Assembly: GCA_033002965.1 (NCBI GenBank)
Contig: JAURVB010013607.1
Location: forward strand, 98,881-162,880
DNA from: Piper betle
Lineage: Eukaryota; Streptophyta; Magnoliopsida; Piperales; Piperaceae
Reading direction: 5' to 3'
Length of the DNA stretch: 64,000 nt
Shown: piece by piece, positions 47,411-59,789 of the stretch
Layout of the letters: each line of letters begins with the position of its first letter
Numbering within the stretch: position 1 is the first letter of the stretch
Made by a program: the position numbers and the translations under genes
Notes under the pieces: generated by a model
What the model was told of the DNA's origin: nothing
Seen by the model: only the letters and a program-made list of their open reading frames with translations
Database searches by the model: none

Positions 47411-47473
47411 TAGCGCGCGCACGCGCGCACACACACACACACACTCTCTCTCTCTCTCGATATATATATATAG
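47411..47473. repeat. Compound microsatellite (GC)n(AC)n(TC)n(TA)n
   Basis: Alternating GC/AC dinucleotides, then CT, then TA dinucleotides follow without interruption. It abuts the left end of the foldback element. Confidence 0.9.
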
Positions 47474-48290
47474 GCTGGTTACTCTACAACATGGTGCAAA
47501 AAAGTTTTCTGCACCATGTTTGACCTGAGCTGTCCGATTACAAGGACGGCTCAGATCAAAGCAATAAAAAACCCTAACCCTTCCCATCCTCGACGGTGGC
47601 GGCAACGACTCTGGTGGCGACTGGGGCAAGGAGGCGATGACGGTGGCAAGGACGACTCCGATAGCGGCGACTAGGGCAGGGAGGCGACGATGGGGGTGTG
47701 GAGGCGGCGATGGGGTGGCAAGGAGGCGGCAGGGAGGTGGCAATGGGGGCCAAGGAGGCAGGGATGGGGTGGGCTGCCCACCCCATCACTGGCCCTCGTC
47801 GCCACCTCCCTGCCGCCTCCTTACCACCCCATTGCCACCTCCGTGCCCCATCGCCGCCTCCCTACCATTGTTGCCTCCCTGCCGCAGTCGCCACTTCCCT
47901 GCCCCCGTTGCCGCCTTCTTGTCGTCGCTGGAGTCGCTGCCACCGCCGCCGTCGAGGGCAACCACAGGGCGGGCTGCCCGCCCCATCACCGCCTCCATGG
48001 CCCCCGTCGCCACCTCCTTGCAGCCTCTTTGCCACCCCATCACTGCCTCCATGCCCCATCGCCACCTCCATGCCCCATTGCCGCCTCCCTGCCTCCCTGC
48101 CACCGTCGCTGCCTCCCTGCCCCTGTCGCCGCCTCCCTACCCCTGTCGCTGCCTTCCTACGGTCGCCAAAGTTGCCGCCGTTGCCGGCGAGGATAGGAAG
48201 GGGTTAACGCTAAGGCTTTTTACTGCTTTGAGCTAAGCCATCCTTGTAATCGGATAGCTCATGTTGCTGGAAAATTTTTCTCACATATAT
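47474..48290. mobile_element. GC-rich foldback (MULE-like) element
   Basis: The ends are inverted: the left CTGTCCGATTACAAGGACGG followed by CTCAGATCAAAGCAATAAAA is mirrored at the right by TACTGCTTTGAGCTAAGCCA and TCCTTGTAATCGGATAGC. The left arm is GGTGGC-rich and the right arm is its pyrimidine counterpart. A perfect 12-bp-arm palindrome with a one-base centre (47763-47787) marks the turn. The right arm is longer because of added repeats. TA-rich DNA flanks both sides. No transposase frame is present, so mobility would have been in trans; the superfamily is inferred from the long inverted ends only. Confidence 0.65.
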
Positions 48291-51200
48291 ATATCTTTAG
48301 AAACAAAGCAAAATATTACTCATTGTCATCAAAATCATCGTATTGGTTGAAGATTCCTTCTGATAATTTGATCGCAATATCATTAGTTCCAAGACTGAAT
48401 TTAAGAAACGACTAAAAGCATTGTTAATGGTGTAAAAGTTTAAAAAACCAACTGGCAACATCTGTTGCCACTTAAAATAAAATAACATTGTCAATCTACC
48501 TCTATAAACAATTTCTTCCATAGGATGATTGTTTCCCGACTAAGAACTTTGAAGTATTGAATATTTGAGTGTGTTAAATCCTAAACGTTTTTTAAAATTT
48601 TTTTGCTTTGATTATTTTTTAAATGGCAAATGAATTGATTTAGTTGATCATGTCAGTCATAGTAAGAGCCACCCGGGACAACACCAGATTCAGCACTCCC
48701 AAACGGCAAGATTTAAATTTGAGATCTCTCACTAAGGAGAAGATTCCCCAAACGAGGAGGGTAAGCCTGCCGAGATCAGATATTTTAGACAGTTTACCCA
48801 TTTGAGGCTTATAATAACTATTAGGAAAGAGAATAAAAAACAATTAAAAACATAGCCAAAGTTTTCGCAAAGTAAAATTATAGCCAAGTTAGGGGCAAAT
48901 ATATATGTCACTGGTTGCTTGCCCGCGCGATACACGACATGATATGATTTTTAGTTATTTATTATTCTTGAATTTGATTGTTTTTAACTGATTTAGGTTT
49001 TAACATAAATTTAAATGGACTTAGAATATAATATACTTTTCTTTAATATTTATTTCTATTATTTGATTTGTCATATAGTAAATATTTATTTATTAGAGTT
49101 GTACATATATGTATAATATATTTTTAAAATATTAATATACTATTATTATTATGTAGTAATTATTCATCAATTTATTAATTTTATAAATCTCCTTACTTAA
49201 AAATTATTAAACTCAAAATAAGGTTTGATTTTGGATGATTTAGATTTTCTACTCCTAATTGTGATGATAAAAGAGTAAATTTGTAATTTAATTTATATTT
49301 ATGGAAACATATGGTAGATCCTAATTAAAAAATTGTTAAGAAATTAATATTTTTATAAATAGAAAATAAAGGATAATATTATAAAATAGTCAAATGATAC
49401 ATGGTGACACCATATTAAAAATTTTTAAATTACTTATACCTATGATTTTAATAAAAGTATTACTTACACCTCGTACTTTAAAAAAAATGATCACTTATAC
49501 CCTCTTTCTTAAAAAAATGACTACTTACACTTTGTAGATCCTAGCACTGATAAATAAGTGGTTAAATATCGATGATGTAAATTATATTTTAACTTGATAA
49601 TATAAAAAAAACTTGAACACGCCATCAAAGAAAATATATTTTAGCATTATTTTTCTAACCTATTATTGTATTAATAAAAAAAATTATTTATAAATAATTA
49701 AAAATTGATGATGTAACTAAAGTTGGATCAAATTTTAATTTAATGATGTGATAAATCTGAACACATGTTCAAAGGTGTAAGTGATATTTATTTTTAGAAA
49801 AATGATTTTAAAGTGTATTATTCTTTGATGACATGTTCTAGTTTGTCATGTTATCCAATTAAAATGTGGTCCTCGTTTTTTTCAAAATCATTAATATTTA
49901 ATAACTTATTAACATTAATATTTAATCAATATAATAATAATTAGTTGAGAAAATAATATTGAAATATATTTTTTCTTGATGACATGTCTAAATTTGTCAC
50001 ATCATCAAATTAAAATATTGTCTAACATTGACCATGTAATTAATATTTAACTACTTACTAATAGTATAAGAACTAAGGGAATATAAGTGGTTTTTTTAAA
50101 AGGAGGGGGAGTGCAAATGATTATTTTTTAAAATAGGAGGTGTAACTGACACTGTGTGCAAAATGAGGCAGGTGTAAGTGAATTTTAGTCTATTTATAAT
50201 TATATATAGATAGACAGGCTTCCTCCTATCTAATTCTTGGTTCACCAATACGGTGGCTACTTTGGTGATGAGGGCTTAAGAACACCACTCCTTATAATTA
50301 CTATCGGTCACTCTTGCCATTGTCAATTTTGCTCGTGAAAGCAATATTCAACATAACAAGAACCATGCTTTGAAAATAAAATAAAAGAAAATCATAACAG
50401 AAACTATATAGCAATCCAACTGAAGGGTTGACGGCTCACCGCCTTCGATAGTGTGACATATTGAGCCAAGTGGGGAAGCACTAAAAGCAACTTTCATGTT
50501 GCAAAAGAAACATCTTGGCCCTGGTTTTGTTACCCTTTTTTTTCCTTTTTGACAAATTTTGTGGTAATTTTCTTTTCTGTTGAAGTACCCCAATTGAGTC
50601 GTCGATCCCCTCTTTCATCTTTGATGTCTGCAAATTCATGTTCCCACCATTTTATTTTTCAAGAAACTTGCTACAGGTTGCTGTTGAGGAATATATTTTT
50701 CGTCTATTGACCACTCCATATATGGATTACACAGATCATGATGAGTAGAAAGTCCTAATACATGCTAATGAATCACTAAATCTAATACTAAATCAAAGCC
50801 CATATACTATATATATATATGAAATATGTTAGATGCGGACTTATATCGTAATAATTAAGCAACATACAACTTCAACACATACATGATGATTAATCTATTA
50901 TATACATCTGTTAATATTTTATGCATGCAGCAGAGGAGTGAACGATTTTGAGCTCGAGTGGAAAAGCTGAAGTACTGAAAAGGCCTTTGATTACAAAACC
51001 TGTAAAACGTGAATCCTGATAAGAAGCAATAATTGAGCAATATTGACTACATGAAATAGAAGCTATCATGAAATTTTGAAGATCACGTACCTTCTCTGCT
51101 CACAACAGGTTGATCATTGATTTTCAATTGATTCAAACTAAGATATCATTTGTAATTGATTGGGTAAGTTAAGTGGCTGCAGCTTTCAGGATGTGGATAA

Positions 51201-51580
51201 TGTTAAATATGTGCAAAAGGTTATTGATTATAACAATTTTATATAAATATGGAGAAGGTAAAGAAACTAACTATCCTATTTTGTGCAACCATTACTCTAT
51301 CATTCTAGCGAAAAAACCTTACATCTGCAATTGGTTTGTAGTGGATAGGCGTCTACTTGGTGCAGGTTAAAGTTGAAGCCATTGAAAGGCTTTGTTGACT
51401 TTCATGGCCTTGTGGGCTCGAACACAGTTCCATGAACTACATTACTGGTGGCAGCCCACACTTGGCCTAGCTTTGATCAAAGTGTTGACAATTCATTTTG
51501 TTGGGATACATAAATAAACGTATGCCACTTGTGCTGTCTAACTTTTAATTTATTGCTCAATTATTTTTCATAATTAACAT
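48291..51580. other. AT-rich spacer
   Basis: No gene was supported. At 49400-50180 short phrases such as CACTTATACC and GTGTAAGTGA recur in both orientations and may be eroded transposon ends. A minus-strand frame at 50348-50593 shows no family features. Confidence 0.45.
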
Positions 51581-52087
51581 TGTTGGGCTAAGAAAAGTAA
51601 TTTTAAATAAGTTTCATAAACTTTTCTTAATTTATAAATTTCTCTTAATTTAAAAATTAATGCAAAAAATAAGGTTTTTCATAAAGCTATATATAAGTCA
51701 CTAATTACACTTAAAATTGATATGAGATTAACCTAATAATTTTCTCTCTTCTACAATATACTATTTGAATTATTCTCCTCGTCACATGTTAAGTCTACAT
51801 ATTATATTGAAGTGTAAGAAGACTTCAATTCAGCTGGTTGATAAACTATGAGGCAAATTAAGATAACACTAAATTCGGGTTGGCTAACAAATCATAAAGC
51901 AAATTGAGGCAATATCAAAACTATAAAGGCTCTTATGCCACTATTAGGCTTTATAGGTCCCTAAAAAGACTTAATAGGTTTTGTATGTCTCTTTTAATCT
52001 AAAAATTAACTCAAGTAATAAAATATTTTATTAACTTATATTTAAGTTATAAATGACCCTCGAAACTAATATAAAATTAACCCAATA
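51581..52087 (-). mobile_element. Complete TRIM retrotransposon, reverse orientation
   Basis: Reading the minus strand: an LTR beginning TATTGGGTTAATTTTATATT (plus 52087 downward), a degenerate primer-binding site TGGCATAAGAGCC (plus 51940-51928), an interior of about 190 bp with the family phrases GAAGTCTTCTTACACTTCAA and ATATGTAGACTTAACATGTG, and a second LTR ending GCCCAACA at plus 51581. Total about 507 bp without coding capacity. It shows the normal, unexpanded size of the family. No target duplication was identified. Confidence 0.82.
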
Positions 52088-54572
52088 AATACTACTTATT
52101 CGTTCACTAATGCCTACCGTTGCTCTTCTAGAAGGGGCTCCCAGTAATACGTGACAGTGATGCTCTATTTTTACAGTGAATGTTATACGGGCATTCTTAG
52201 AAGAAAATGATGAGTGATATAAGTTATGAACAAGGATTGACAAATCTTGTAGAAAAAGGGTATCACGTGTGGGAGTTTGGAGATAGACTGAGCAAACACT
52301 ACAGAGGACAACTGCTTTGTAAAAAGCAGAATAAAGGACAACACGTGTGTTTATATATATATATATATCAGTTATTTTTTAAATTGAGTTGACAATTTTA
52401 AATCAAACAAGGTGGATCAATTTTAGAGAGGTCGCTAATTAAGGGACTTGTATCTGTCAATTTAATATGATAAAAATATACTCCAGTTTTACTAGGTGTC
52501 ACTCTCACAATTTATTGAGATTTTGTTTATATTTACGAAATTGTAGAAATTTTGTACAAATCAAGTATTTATTTAGATTAATATCACCGCATCTTTTCAT
52601 ACTATTTTTAAATTTGATTGATTCTTACAAATACAAAATTTTATTCTATCTTTGTGATATTGGTATATCTATTCATGTTATTATCCTAATTCTATTATGA
52701 CTAAAATATTATACTTTTAAAAATAAAATTTTAAAACAAGATAAATTGCAAACAACTATCTTTCTACAAGGATTTTTATATAATAATTTTAAAAGAATAG
52801 TTAACATGATATTTTGTAAATAACTATTTGTATGTGTGTACCTACATTTTTTCACCTGTTCTCAAAAAGGTATTGGCGGTATGAATATTGGGGCATGGAC
52901 CCTAAATATGATCGTTTTAATGTGTTCAATGTTTTTTTATTTTGTAAATTTTTAAAGACTCGTTCCTAAAAAGCACAGATGGTTTGATTTAATTAATTTT
53001 GACTCAAGTTGAATAAACACAAAACCAAAATTATAAATATTCCGGTTCTAATCGATCCGACGTCAATGTCTACATATGAGCAACACGTCTAGCCGACAAC
53101 TGACATGACTGTACCTCTGCGCGTCCGTACTCCGGTTGACAGATCCTAGTTAGAAGTTTACAACAAGGCCCAACAAATTAAGAGAGTGGAGCTCCCCCTC
53201 TGGAAAGACAGCCTTTCCGGCATAATATTTTTTTATCAAATATATTATATTAAATATATTAATATGAATTAGACTTGTCGAGCTGGATTAGAAATCCAAT
53301 AAATAAAGCAAGTTCTAGAAGCTAATGATAAATAAACCAAATTTAAACCAATCACGGCCTGATTGGCTCCATGAATACCCTTTGCATTCTTAATTCTAAC
53401 GATGGTAGATTTTTACACAGCCCACCAAAGAGGCCATGAAGCTTTCCCTTGTAAAATCTCCCTCCAATGAAGGGTCATATGCGCAAGATGCCATTGTGTT
53501 CAGATTCTTCAGAATAATTGTGTAAATTATGTAAAGATAAGATAAGAATAGATATTAAGCTGCTTCAAACTCGAAGTTGTACCGATAGCAGTAGCTCGAA
53601 AAACATGCAAGTCCTGCTTAAACCAAACAAAACTCAAGTGCCCCAATCCATGCCCCCTGGTCACCGTCTCTATACCTGCGGCCTAACACAATTTCAGAGA
53701 GGCCACAAAACATGACATCGAACTCCTGTTATAAACCCGCTTATTTACAGAAGGTTAACGTAAACTTTTTGTATACGATTATACAACTACAAATTAAGCT
53801 GACTAGAGGTCGACTCAAAATTCAATTAAATCAAACGTTGATTATTTTATTAGCTTAGTTACAGCTAAATTCGACTCCAACCTGATCCAAACAAAACCTT
53901 ACTTCGCCTTCTAGATAAACTAAGCAAGATGTCGCATCATGTTCATTTTAATTCAATTCAACGTCCAATTTTAATTTTTACAACTATAATCCTAAACAGA
54001 TCCTTTGTGTCATAAAGGGCGGAGAGGACCATACAAAGCAGAGACTAGGACATATTTTTTAGGTGGGATAGAGCGTGAGTATTTAAATTTTTTTGGTGAG
54101 AGGAGTCTTGTTGGCCAAAATTAATATTTCGTGATGAAGAGGCAGAAACACAATAAAAGTAAAAAGATTTTTAAACACTTTATTTGGAAACAAAAATTCT
54201 TATATTTTCACGTAAAACCATTGTCACAATATGATTATATTTATCTTTATATATATATATATTTTATATAAATACCTATATAAAAATATGCAAATTATTG
54301 TATACGATATAAATTATCAAGCTTAGAGTTAAGTCGAGCCAAATATAAATGTGCTCATGTTCGTCCTTGCTTGATTCGGGCCGAATTTTTACCCTGAACA
54401 AAGTTGAGCCAGGCATCGAGGGGCATGATCTCGATCGAGCTATCTGCACCCCAACCCGCGGTCGCCAACCCTAATGTCAATGGCCCAATACCAATTTACA
54501 AAGCCCACGAGGCCCACGAAGCTCCCCTCTTCTAAACAACCCCTGCTAACAAAAAGCAAAAAAGCCGGGAAA
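52088..54572. other. AT-rich spacer and SEH1 upstream flank
   Basis: No gene was recognised. GGCCCA and AAGCCCA motifs at about 54480-54515 may belong to the promoter of the SEH1-like gene. Phrases at 54300-54440 resemble an eroded CTCG-rich hAT-type MITE. Confidence 0.45.
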
Positions 54573-57500
54573 ATGGAGAAGACGCTGCTAACCGGCGCCG
54601 TCGGCGCCTGCCCCGCCTGGAACTACTCCGACCACCGCCTCGCCGCCGGTTAATCCGACGGTTCCGCCGCGGTGTTCGATGTCGTCGGCCCCGGCTCCCT
54701 CTTTGCCGCACTTTCTATTGGAAGGTTCGCCGGATGTTGTTCTCCGTCCTCGAAGTTCGTGGATCTTTCGTGCCTGAAAAACTGTGGATTTGTATGGTTT
54801 AGGTTCGTGAAGGAGGATCTGATGGCGTTGTGTTGAAAGTTGTTTGGGTTCCTCCGGAGCATGGTGATGCACTGGCCTGTGTTTGTGCTGATGGCTCGGT
54901 GTCGTTGTAGGAGGAAGTTCAGGAAGGTGCGTGCTTGGTGGTGATGGTAATTGAGTTCGCTCATTGCTGCTTGATTTCTTTGTATTTCTGCAGATTCTGA
55001 GCCTTTGAAGTGGGTTCTGTGCAAGCATTTTGAGGAAGGGTTTCGGGCACTTGATCTCCAGTTTGGTGCGTCTGCGGCGAACCTGAAAGTGGTATTTTTT
55101 TAATCTCTTGAAGTCTTTGAGATAGTGAAGTTTGGGTAGATATCCTAAAGCCATGAGAGCTGTGTATCTTAGGAAGTTTGGCTGTTTGGTAACGATCAAG
55201 TATTATGATTTGTAAAATCTCATTCAATACTGATTTGCGCCGTAAAATAACGTAAAATGGGGTTTTTAATCCAAGATAAAAAGCTACCACATCGTGGCAT
55301 AATTTTGGTACACTTGCTCTATGCAAAATGGTGCTTGATTTAGAGCTGAGCTCAAAACCTTTCACAAGAAAGTATTGTTCTTATTTTGAGGTGCATATGA
55401 TTGAAAGTATTATTGGCATAAATTTGAAACCTGGCGCAGTGCTTTGGCATGTGAATTTTCTTCAGTGTCTCTTGTAATAAAAAGGTTTTTGTGAAAAAAT
55501 ATTAGCTGAAACTAAATGTAATTCTTTGCACAGGTTACAGCATATTCGGATGGACTTGTGAAGGTGTATGAGCTCTTAGATCCTTTAGATCTCAGCAAGT
55601 GGCAGCTTCGGGTATATCAGTTTGGTGGTTCATACCTATCTATTCTTGATAGTTATTTGATGATATCGGCAATCTCTTCTTCAAACATCAATCACTGAAA
55701 ACCAACTAGTTGGAGCTGAGCTCCATGTAGTTATATTTAAGATATGTCATGATTAACAGCTCTGCCGTCAACAAAATTAGCCTTCAATATTTTTTGCTGG
55801 CGGAATTTCAAAATGTACTTGATCCAATATCCCGCCTACAAAAGCCTGCATGCTCATCAGCTTCAATTGCATGGAACCCACAAAGAGGTGATAACCCAAC
55901 ATCAAGTTTTGCTTTGGGATACCATTCAGAAACGGCTTCTTTTAATTCTTGTAGGGTGAACTAGCCTGGACTTAATTAATACTTAATTTTTACAGCTAGT
56001 CATGTTTTAATTATGAGGCTGAATTATCTCTTACTTGCTAGTGATTTACTCGCAAATGGAAAAGTGGGAGTTGTCATCTTTATAGCTTCTGAACTTTGAA
56101 CTTTAACATATTGCACAAAAAAGAAACTGTCTACTGCAATTCCATATTGGCACAATTTGGTGACATTATTTCTTACATCAAATCCTTGATGTGAAAGAAT
56201 TATATGTTTCAGATAGGTATATTTTGCAGTTTCATTGATATTTTCAATTCAATCAGTAAGCTCACCCTGGCCTATAGTTAAAAACTAATCACCTGACATT
56301 ATGGAGAATGAATTATACGGTATTGTCTTAGGCATGCTGTGGGTTTTGATGTGCCACATACATAAGCAGTGCCAACTAATAAGTGTATCCTTTGTACAAA
56401 ACTATTTTGGAGCTAGATGTCTTCGTGCATTCAGCTTTTAATTCTTTGACGGATTCAGATTGCTGAATATTGATTTGGCTTTCACAATACAAGTGCCTTA
56501 GATGCTTAAATAATAACAGATTTGGGAGTTTGATGAGGCTCATCAACAGTGGTTGCCAATTGCAGAGCTAGGTCTGCCAGAAGACAAAGGGGATCCTGTG
56601 TATGCTTTGTCATGGGCTCCCAATATTGGCAGGTACTATAGAAACCTGCTTTGTGCTGCTAGTGGGTAAAAGATGAGTAATGCCATTGTGTATTTTATTG
56701 TATCTTATTATGTTATTTTTTGGCTAGTTTAGGTTCTCTTTATATTCTATATATTATGACACGAGCTTGCCCCTCACTTTAGTGGAGAGTTGTTGGATGT
56801 TTTCTTCTCCTTGTCATTTTCTTTTTACAGTTGACCTTGCTGTGGTTTCTATGGATGCTTACAATCATAAAGTTTAATGTGGTCAAATAAGTTTCACGGA
56901 TTTAGATTCGGCAACTATCAATTTTTTATACAAACTTCATATGCCCTATTTACCCTCAGCTGTGATAAGTTAGGTGTACCTGATGGCAATGAAGTAGACA
57001 TTTCTTTTGTGCAAAAGTAATGTACTCTTTGCTTGTTTAGAACTGAAGTAATAAACAGTGCTAAAAAAACCCTTAGCCTTTGGGATATGCTAAAGCTGTG
57101 ATTGGATACTCGGCTGCTGAATCACTTTTCTGTGAATGTATGTTTATAAAGTTTTTCCACCTTTAGGCCATATGAAATTGTGGCTGTGGCAACTTGTAAG
57201 GGTATCACAATATGGCATCCAGAGTTGAACTCTGATGGGGATGGCCAAGTCTCGGTTGATAAAGCTGCTTCACTTTCTGAGCATAACGGCGAGGTATATT
57301 CCTTTGCTGGTTACTGATGGTTTATGCCTTTATTTTCTAAAATGTGATATTTAAATGCTCTATAGAAATCGCAAGCTGGATGCTACCTTAAGATAGTCTG
57401 TACCAATTAACCCATCATACGCACACTTGTTTGAATCATGAACTTCAGTTCCATTTTTGTTGTTTAAGACGTGAACTTTTTGGTATTACCTTTAAATTTT

Positions 57501-57700
57501 GTCGCAGGGAACACAACAAATTCTAATCATCTTTGTATATTCAACAACACTGAGTTCTGGCTTTTATGAGGTGTGGCAGGTGGATTGGGATGCGAGGGGC
57601 ATGACTTTAGCTAGTGTAGGAAGGTGACAATACAGTTAGGTTGTGGCTGGCTAACTTAAATGGCGTACGGCAGGAAAAAGCAACTCTTGAAAGCGATTAA
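54573..57700 (+). pseudogene. SEH1: SEH1-like nucleoporin (WD40), unprocessed pseudogene
   Basis: Exons read: 54573 to about 54750, 54803-54926, 54994-55091, 55534-55611, 55800-55955, 56520-56632, 57167-57293 and 57571-57700. They give SEH1 landmarks: ACPAWNYSDHRLAAG, VVWVPPEHGDALACVCADGS, LDLQFGASAANLKV, VTAYSDGLVKVYELLDPLDL, AEFQNVLDPISRLQKP, IWEFDEAHQQWLPIAELGLP, YALSWAPNIGR and VWQVDWDARGMTLASVG. SEH1 is a beta-propeller of the Nup107-160 nuclear pore complex and of the GATOR2/SEA complex. Lesions: TAA at 54651 in exon 1, TAG at 54908-54910 where Trp is expected, TG instead of AG at the acceptor before 55800, and a 2-nt deficit near 57616-57622 that shifts the last exon. The first intron is also too short to be normal. 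Introns are kept, so it decayed in place or by segmental duplication rather than retroposition. Confidence 0.88.
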
Positions 57701-58029
57701 ATATTCGAGCCTCCATGGTGTAGTATATCTACCATTCGAGTTCATTGAGACGCAATTCTTGTGGCTGCTAACCTATGTGAATCAGCCCTTTTGTAGTTCT
57801 CATCAGGGTTTCATTCTGAAGTACTGGAAGGGGTTAAAATTGTTGTCCCTTCGATTGTTGTATTCTCACAAAAAAAAAACCTGAATATGTAGGGTTTGCA
57901 TAATAATCTTGCACGGGTTGATAGGTATGAAAAACCATTTTTTTAAAATTAGGCAACTTGCTTGCCTGGACGTAGATGTGCATGTTGAGCCTTATTGTGA
58001 AACAATTTCATCATCTTTAACCTGCAAAT
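57701..58029. other. Spacer between convergent 3' ends
   Basis: Short region between the SEH1-like pseudogene and the WRKY gene. It probably holds 3' UTR sequence. Nothing else was recognised. Confidence 0.5.
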
Positions 58030-59577
58030 TTATGAGAAAAAGAAAGTAAAGGGAAAACTGTTGGGTTCAATGTGATCGATGGAGTTTTCCGTAAATTCCA
58101 AATTCGCCATCCCAGGATTGGTTGCTGAATGTGGCCCAGAGAATGCGTTGGCAGGCTCATGTACTGAACCTGGCTCTGGCCAGCTGACTGGACACGCGCC
58201 CAGGTAGTTAGACTCGGAGGTGGCAGGAGAGTCAAAGGACGAGGTGGTGCCAATGACAGGAGTTTGTATTGCCGGAGAAGCCGAAAAGGCAGTGCCGTTG
58301 GTGGACATTGTCTCCATCGGAGGAGGCAACGAGAAGCGAGGAGAGTGAGGAGGGGAACTAGGCTTTGGGTTGTCAAGCTCTTGTGTCTTCACCTTGAGCC
58401 CCATCTGGAAGTTGGTTTCCAACTGCGGCTGCCCGTCCAGATGGTCATCGGCCGCGGTGGCGGTAGTGGTGGGAAGACGTGGGCATATGTGAGTTCCTAG
58501 GTAGATGACTTCAAAGATGCTCGGATCATTGGCCGACCTTTGCACTTGCTTTGTGGCTTGGCAACCTTGGCTCTTGTGTGTACATCTGTAGTAGGATCTG
58601 CAAATATAAATTGTGTAAGATGCACACGGATAATAGTCGTACGGATCTGTGATAAGGAAGATGAAGAAAGCATGTAGCACACGAATGAATTTCACCATCC
58701 TCTATTTGTCCTTTCATGTTTGGCACCACTGAGAAGTACCAGAACTGTTAATAATTTTGACCAGACAAACTTAACAAACTATGCGTATTATTATTACCTA
58801 TCTTTTGAGCTTAAACATCTATGACTTTCTCATCAAAGCTTCCACATTCCATGTCAAGCATACTCTTGATTTGTTACTTTGTTCAACAGAGACCAACAGA
58901 AAATGAAATAATTTTAATTTCTAGAAAGACATACAAACCTGGGGAACTTAGATCCTAGGACATCCTTTTGACCATACTTCCTCCATTTATACCCGTCTTG
59001 TAGCTGCCCTTCACTGCTAACACGTACCTGTTCTGTCCATCTCGGCAGCATCTTCCTATTACATTAGCATGGTAATATACAGGCATATCATTTCACATGA
59101 ACTTCACCAATCAAAACAAATTGACTATGTTAATTTGTTTGTTGTATTAATGACCTAATGTAACAATTATTTGTGGAAGAGTGTTGAGGTAAATAGTTAA
59201 ACATTTCTCTTTAATTTCTTGAGCTTTTAGGAGAAGGGATAATTGGTAGCTAAGTACCTTTTCTTGGCGGCCATGTCGACTTGTCCTAGGTCTCGGAATG
59301 CCACCATAGAGTTGTTGCTCTTCGGACTACTGCTAAGCGAGCGAGGAGAGTTAGACAAAGCCGTGGGCGGCTGCTGCGACGTCGCGTTGGAGTGCTTAAG
59401 AATGGAGAAAACATTGGTGAAGGCACTAAGAATGGTTTCAACAAGGTGCTCCTTCAACTCCTGTGAAGCAGCTTGCCCCAGTTGGAGTTGGAGCTGGAAC
59501 TGCTTAGCAGCATCTCTGCCTCTCACCAGCATTTCAACCAGCCTCTTCTGCTCATGACCGTCTCCTTTCCTCTCCAT
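58030..59577 (-). CDS. Group III WRKY transcription factor
   Basis: Three exons, 59577-59258, 59055-58939 and 58597-58030, with GT..AG borders and 1005 nt in total (334 residues), no frameshift. The N-terminus EQKRLVEMLVRGRDAAKQF is the usual group III helix. The DNA-binding domain reads DGYKWRKYGQKDVLGSKFPR (WRKYGQK at residues 131-137), then SYYRCTHKSQGCQATKQVQR and FEVIYLGTHIC. Zinc ligands are C151, C158, H182 and C184, a C2HC finger as in group III. The first spacing is CX6C, one residue shorter than the usual CX7C of group III; the second (X23) is normal. The intron inside the domain, after the PR of FPR, is the position shared by many WRKY genes. Such factors bind W-boxes and act in defence and senescence. 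The C-terminus is Ser/Pro-rich. Confidence 0.92.
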
Positions 59578-59646
59578 TTTAAATTTACAGACTTTGGCTT
59601 GTGAACAAATAATTAATGCACTTGTTGCTGATGGGATTAGCAAACC

Positions 59647-59653
59647 ATTTATA
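59647..59653 (-). promoter_or_regulatory. TATA box of the WRKY gene
   Basis: The minus strand reads TATAAAT, about 70 bp upstream of the start codon at 59577. Confidence 0.6.
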
Positions 59654-59783
59654 CTGCAGAGATGGTAGAAGAAAAACAAGGCAAGGAAGCACTGGGAAGG
59701 AAAGGGTACCGAGAAAAGAGAAAGGTTTGACATTTTATGGGAAGATTTGAAGATAAAGAGATCAAAAGGAAAGAGCAAAAATG

Positions 59784-59789
59784 TTTGAC
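59784..59789 (+). promoter_or_regulatory. W-box in the WRKY promoter
   Basis: TTGACT, the TTGAC[CT] core recognised by WRKY proteins, lies about 130 bp upstream of the TATA box. It would allow auto- or cross-regulation, which is common in this family but is only inferred here. Confidence 0.45.

Noticed and set aside
47637..48236. Overlapping Pro/Ala-rich frames up to 199 residues
   Set aside because: Produced by the GC-rich foldback element; every frame is open and none shows codon bias or homology.
54588..55365. Minus-strand frames of up to 203 residues over the SEH1-like exons
   Set aside because: Antisense shadows of exons 1-3; the plus strand matches SEH1 exon by exon.
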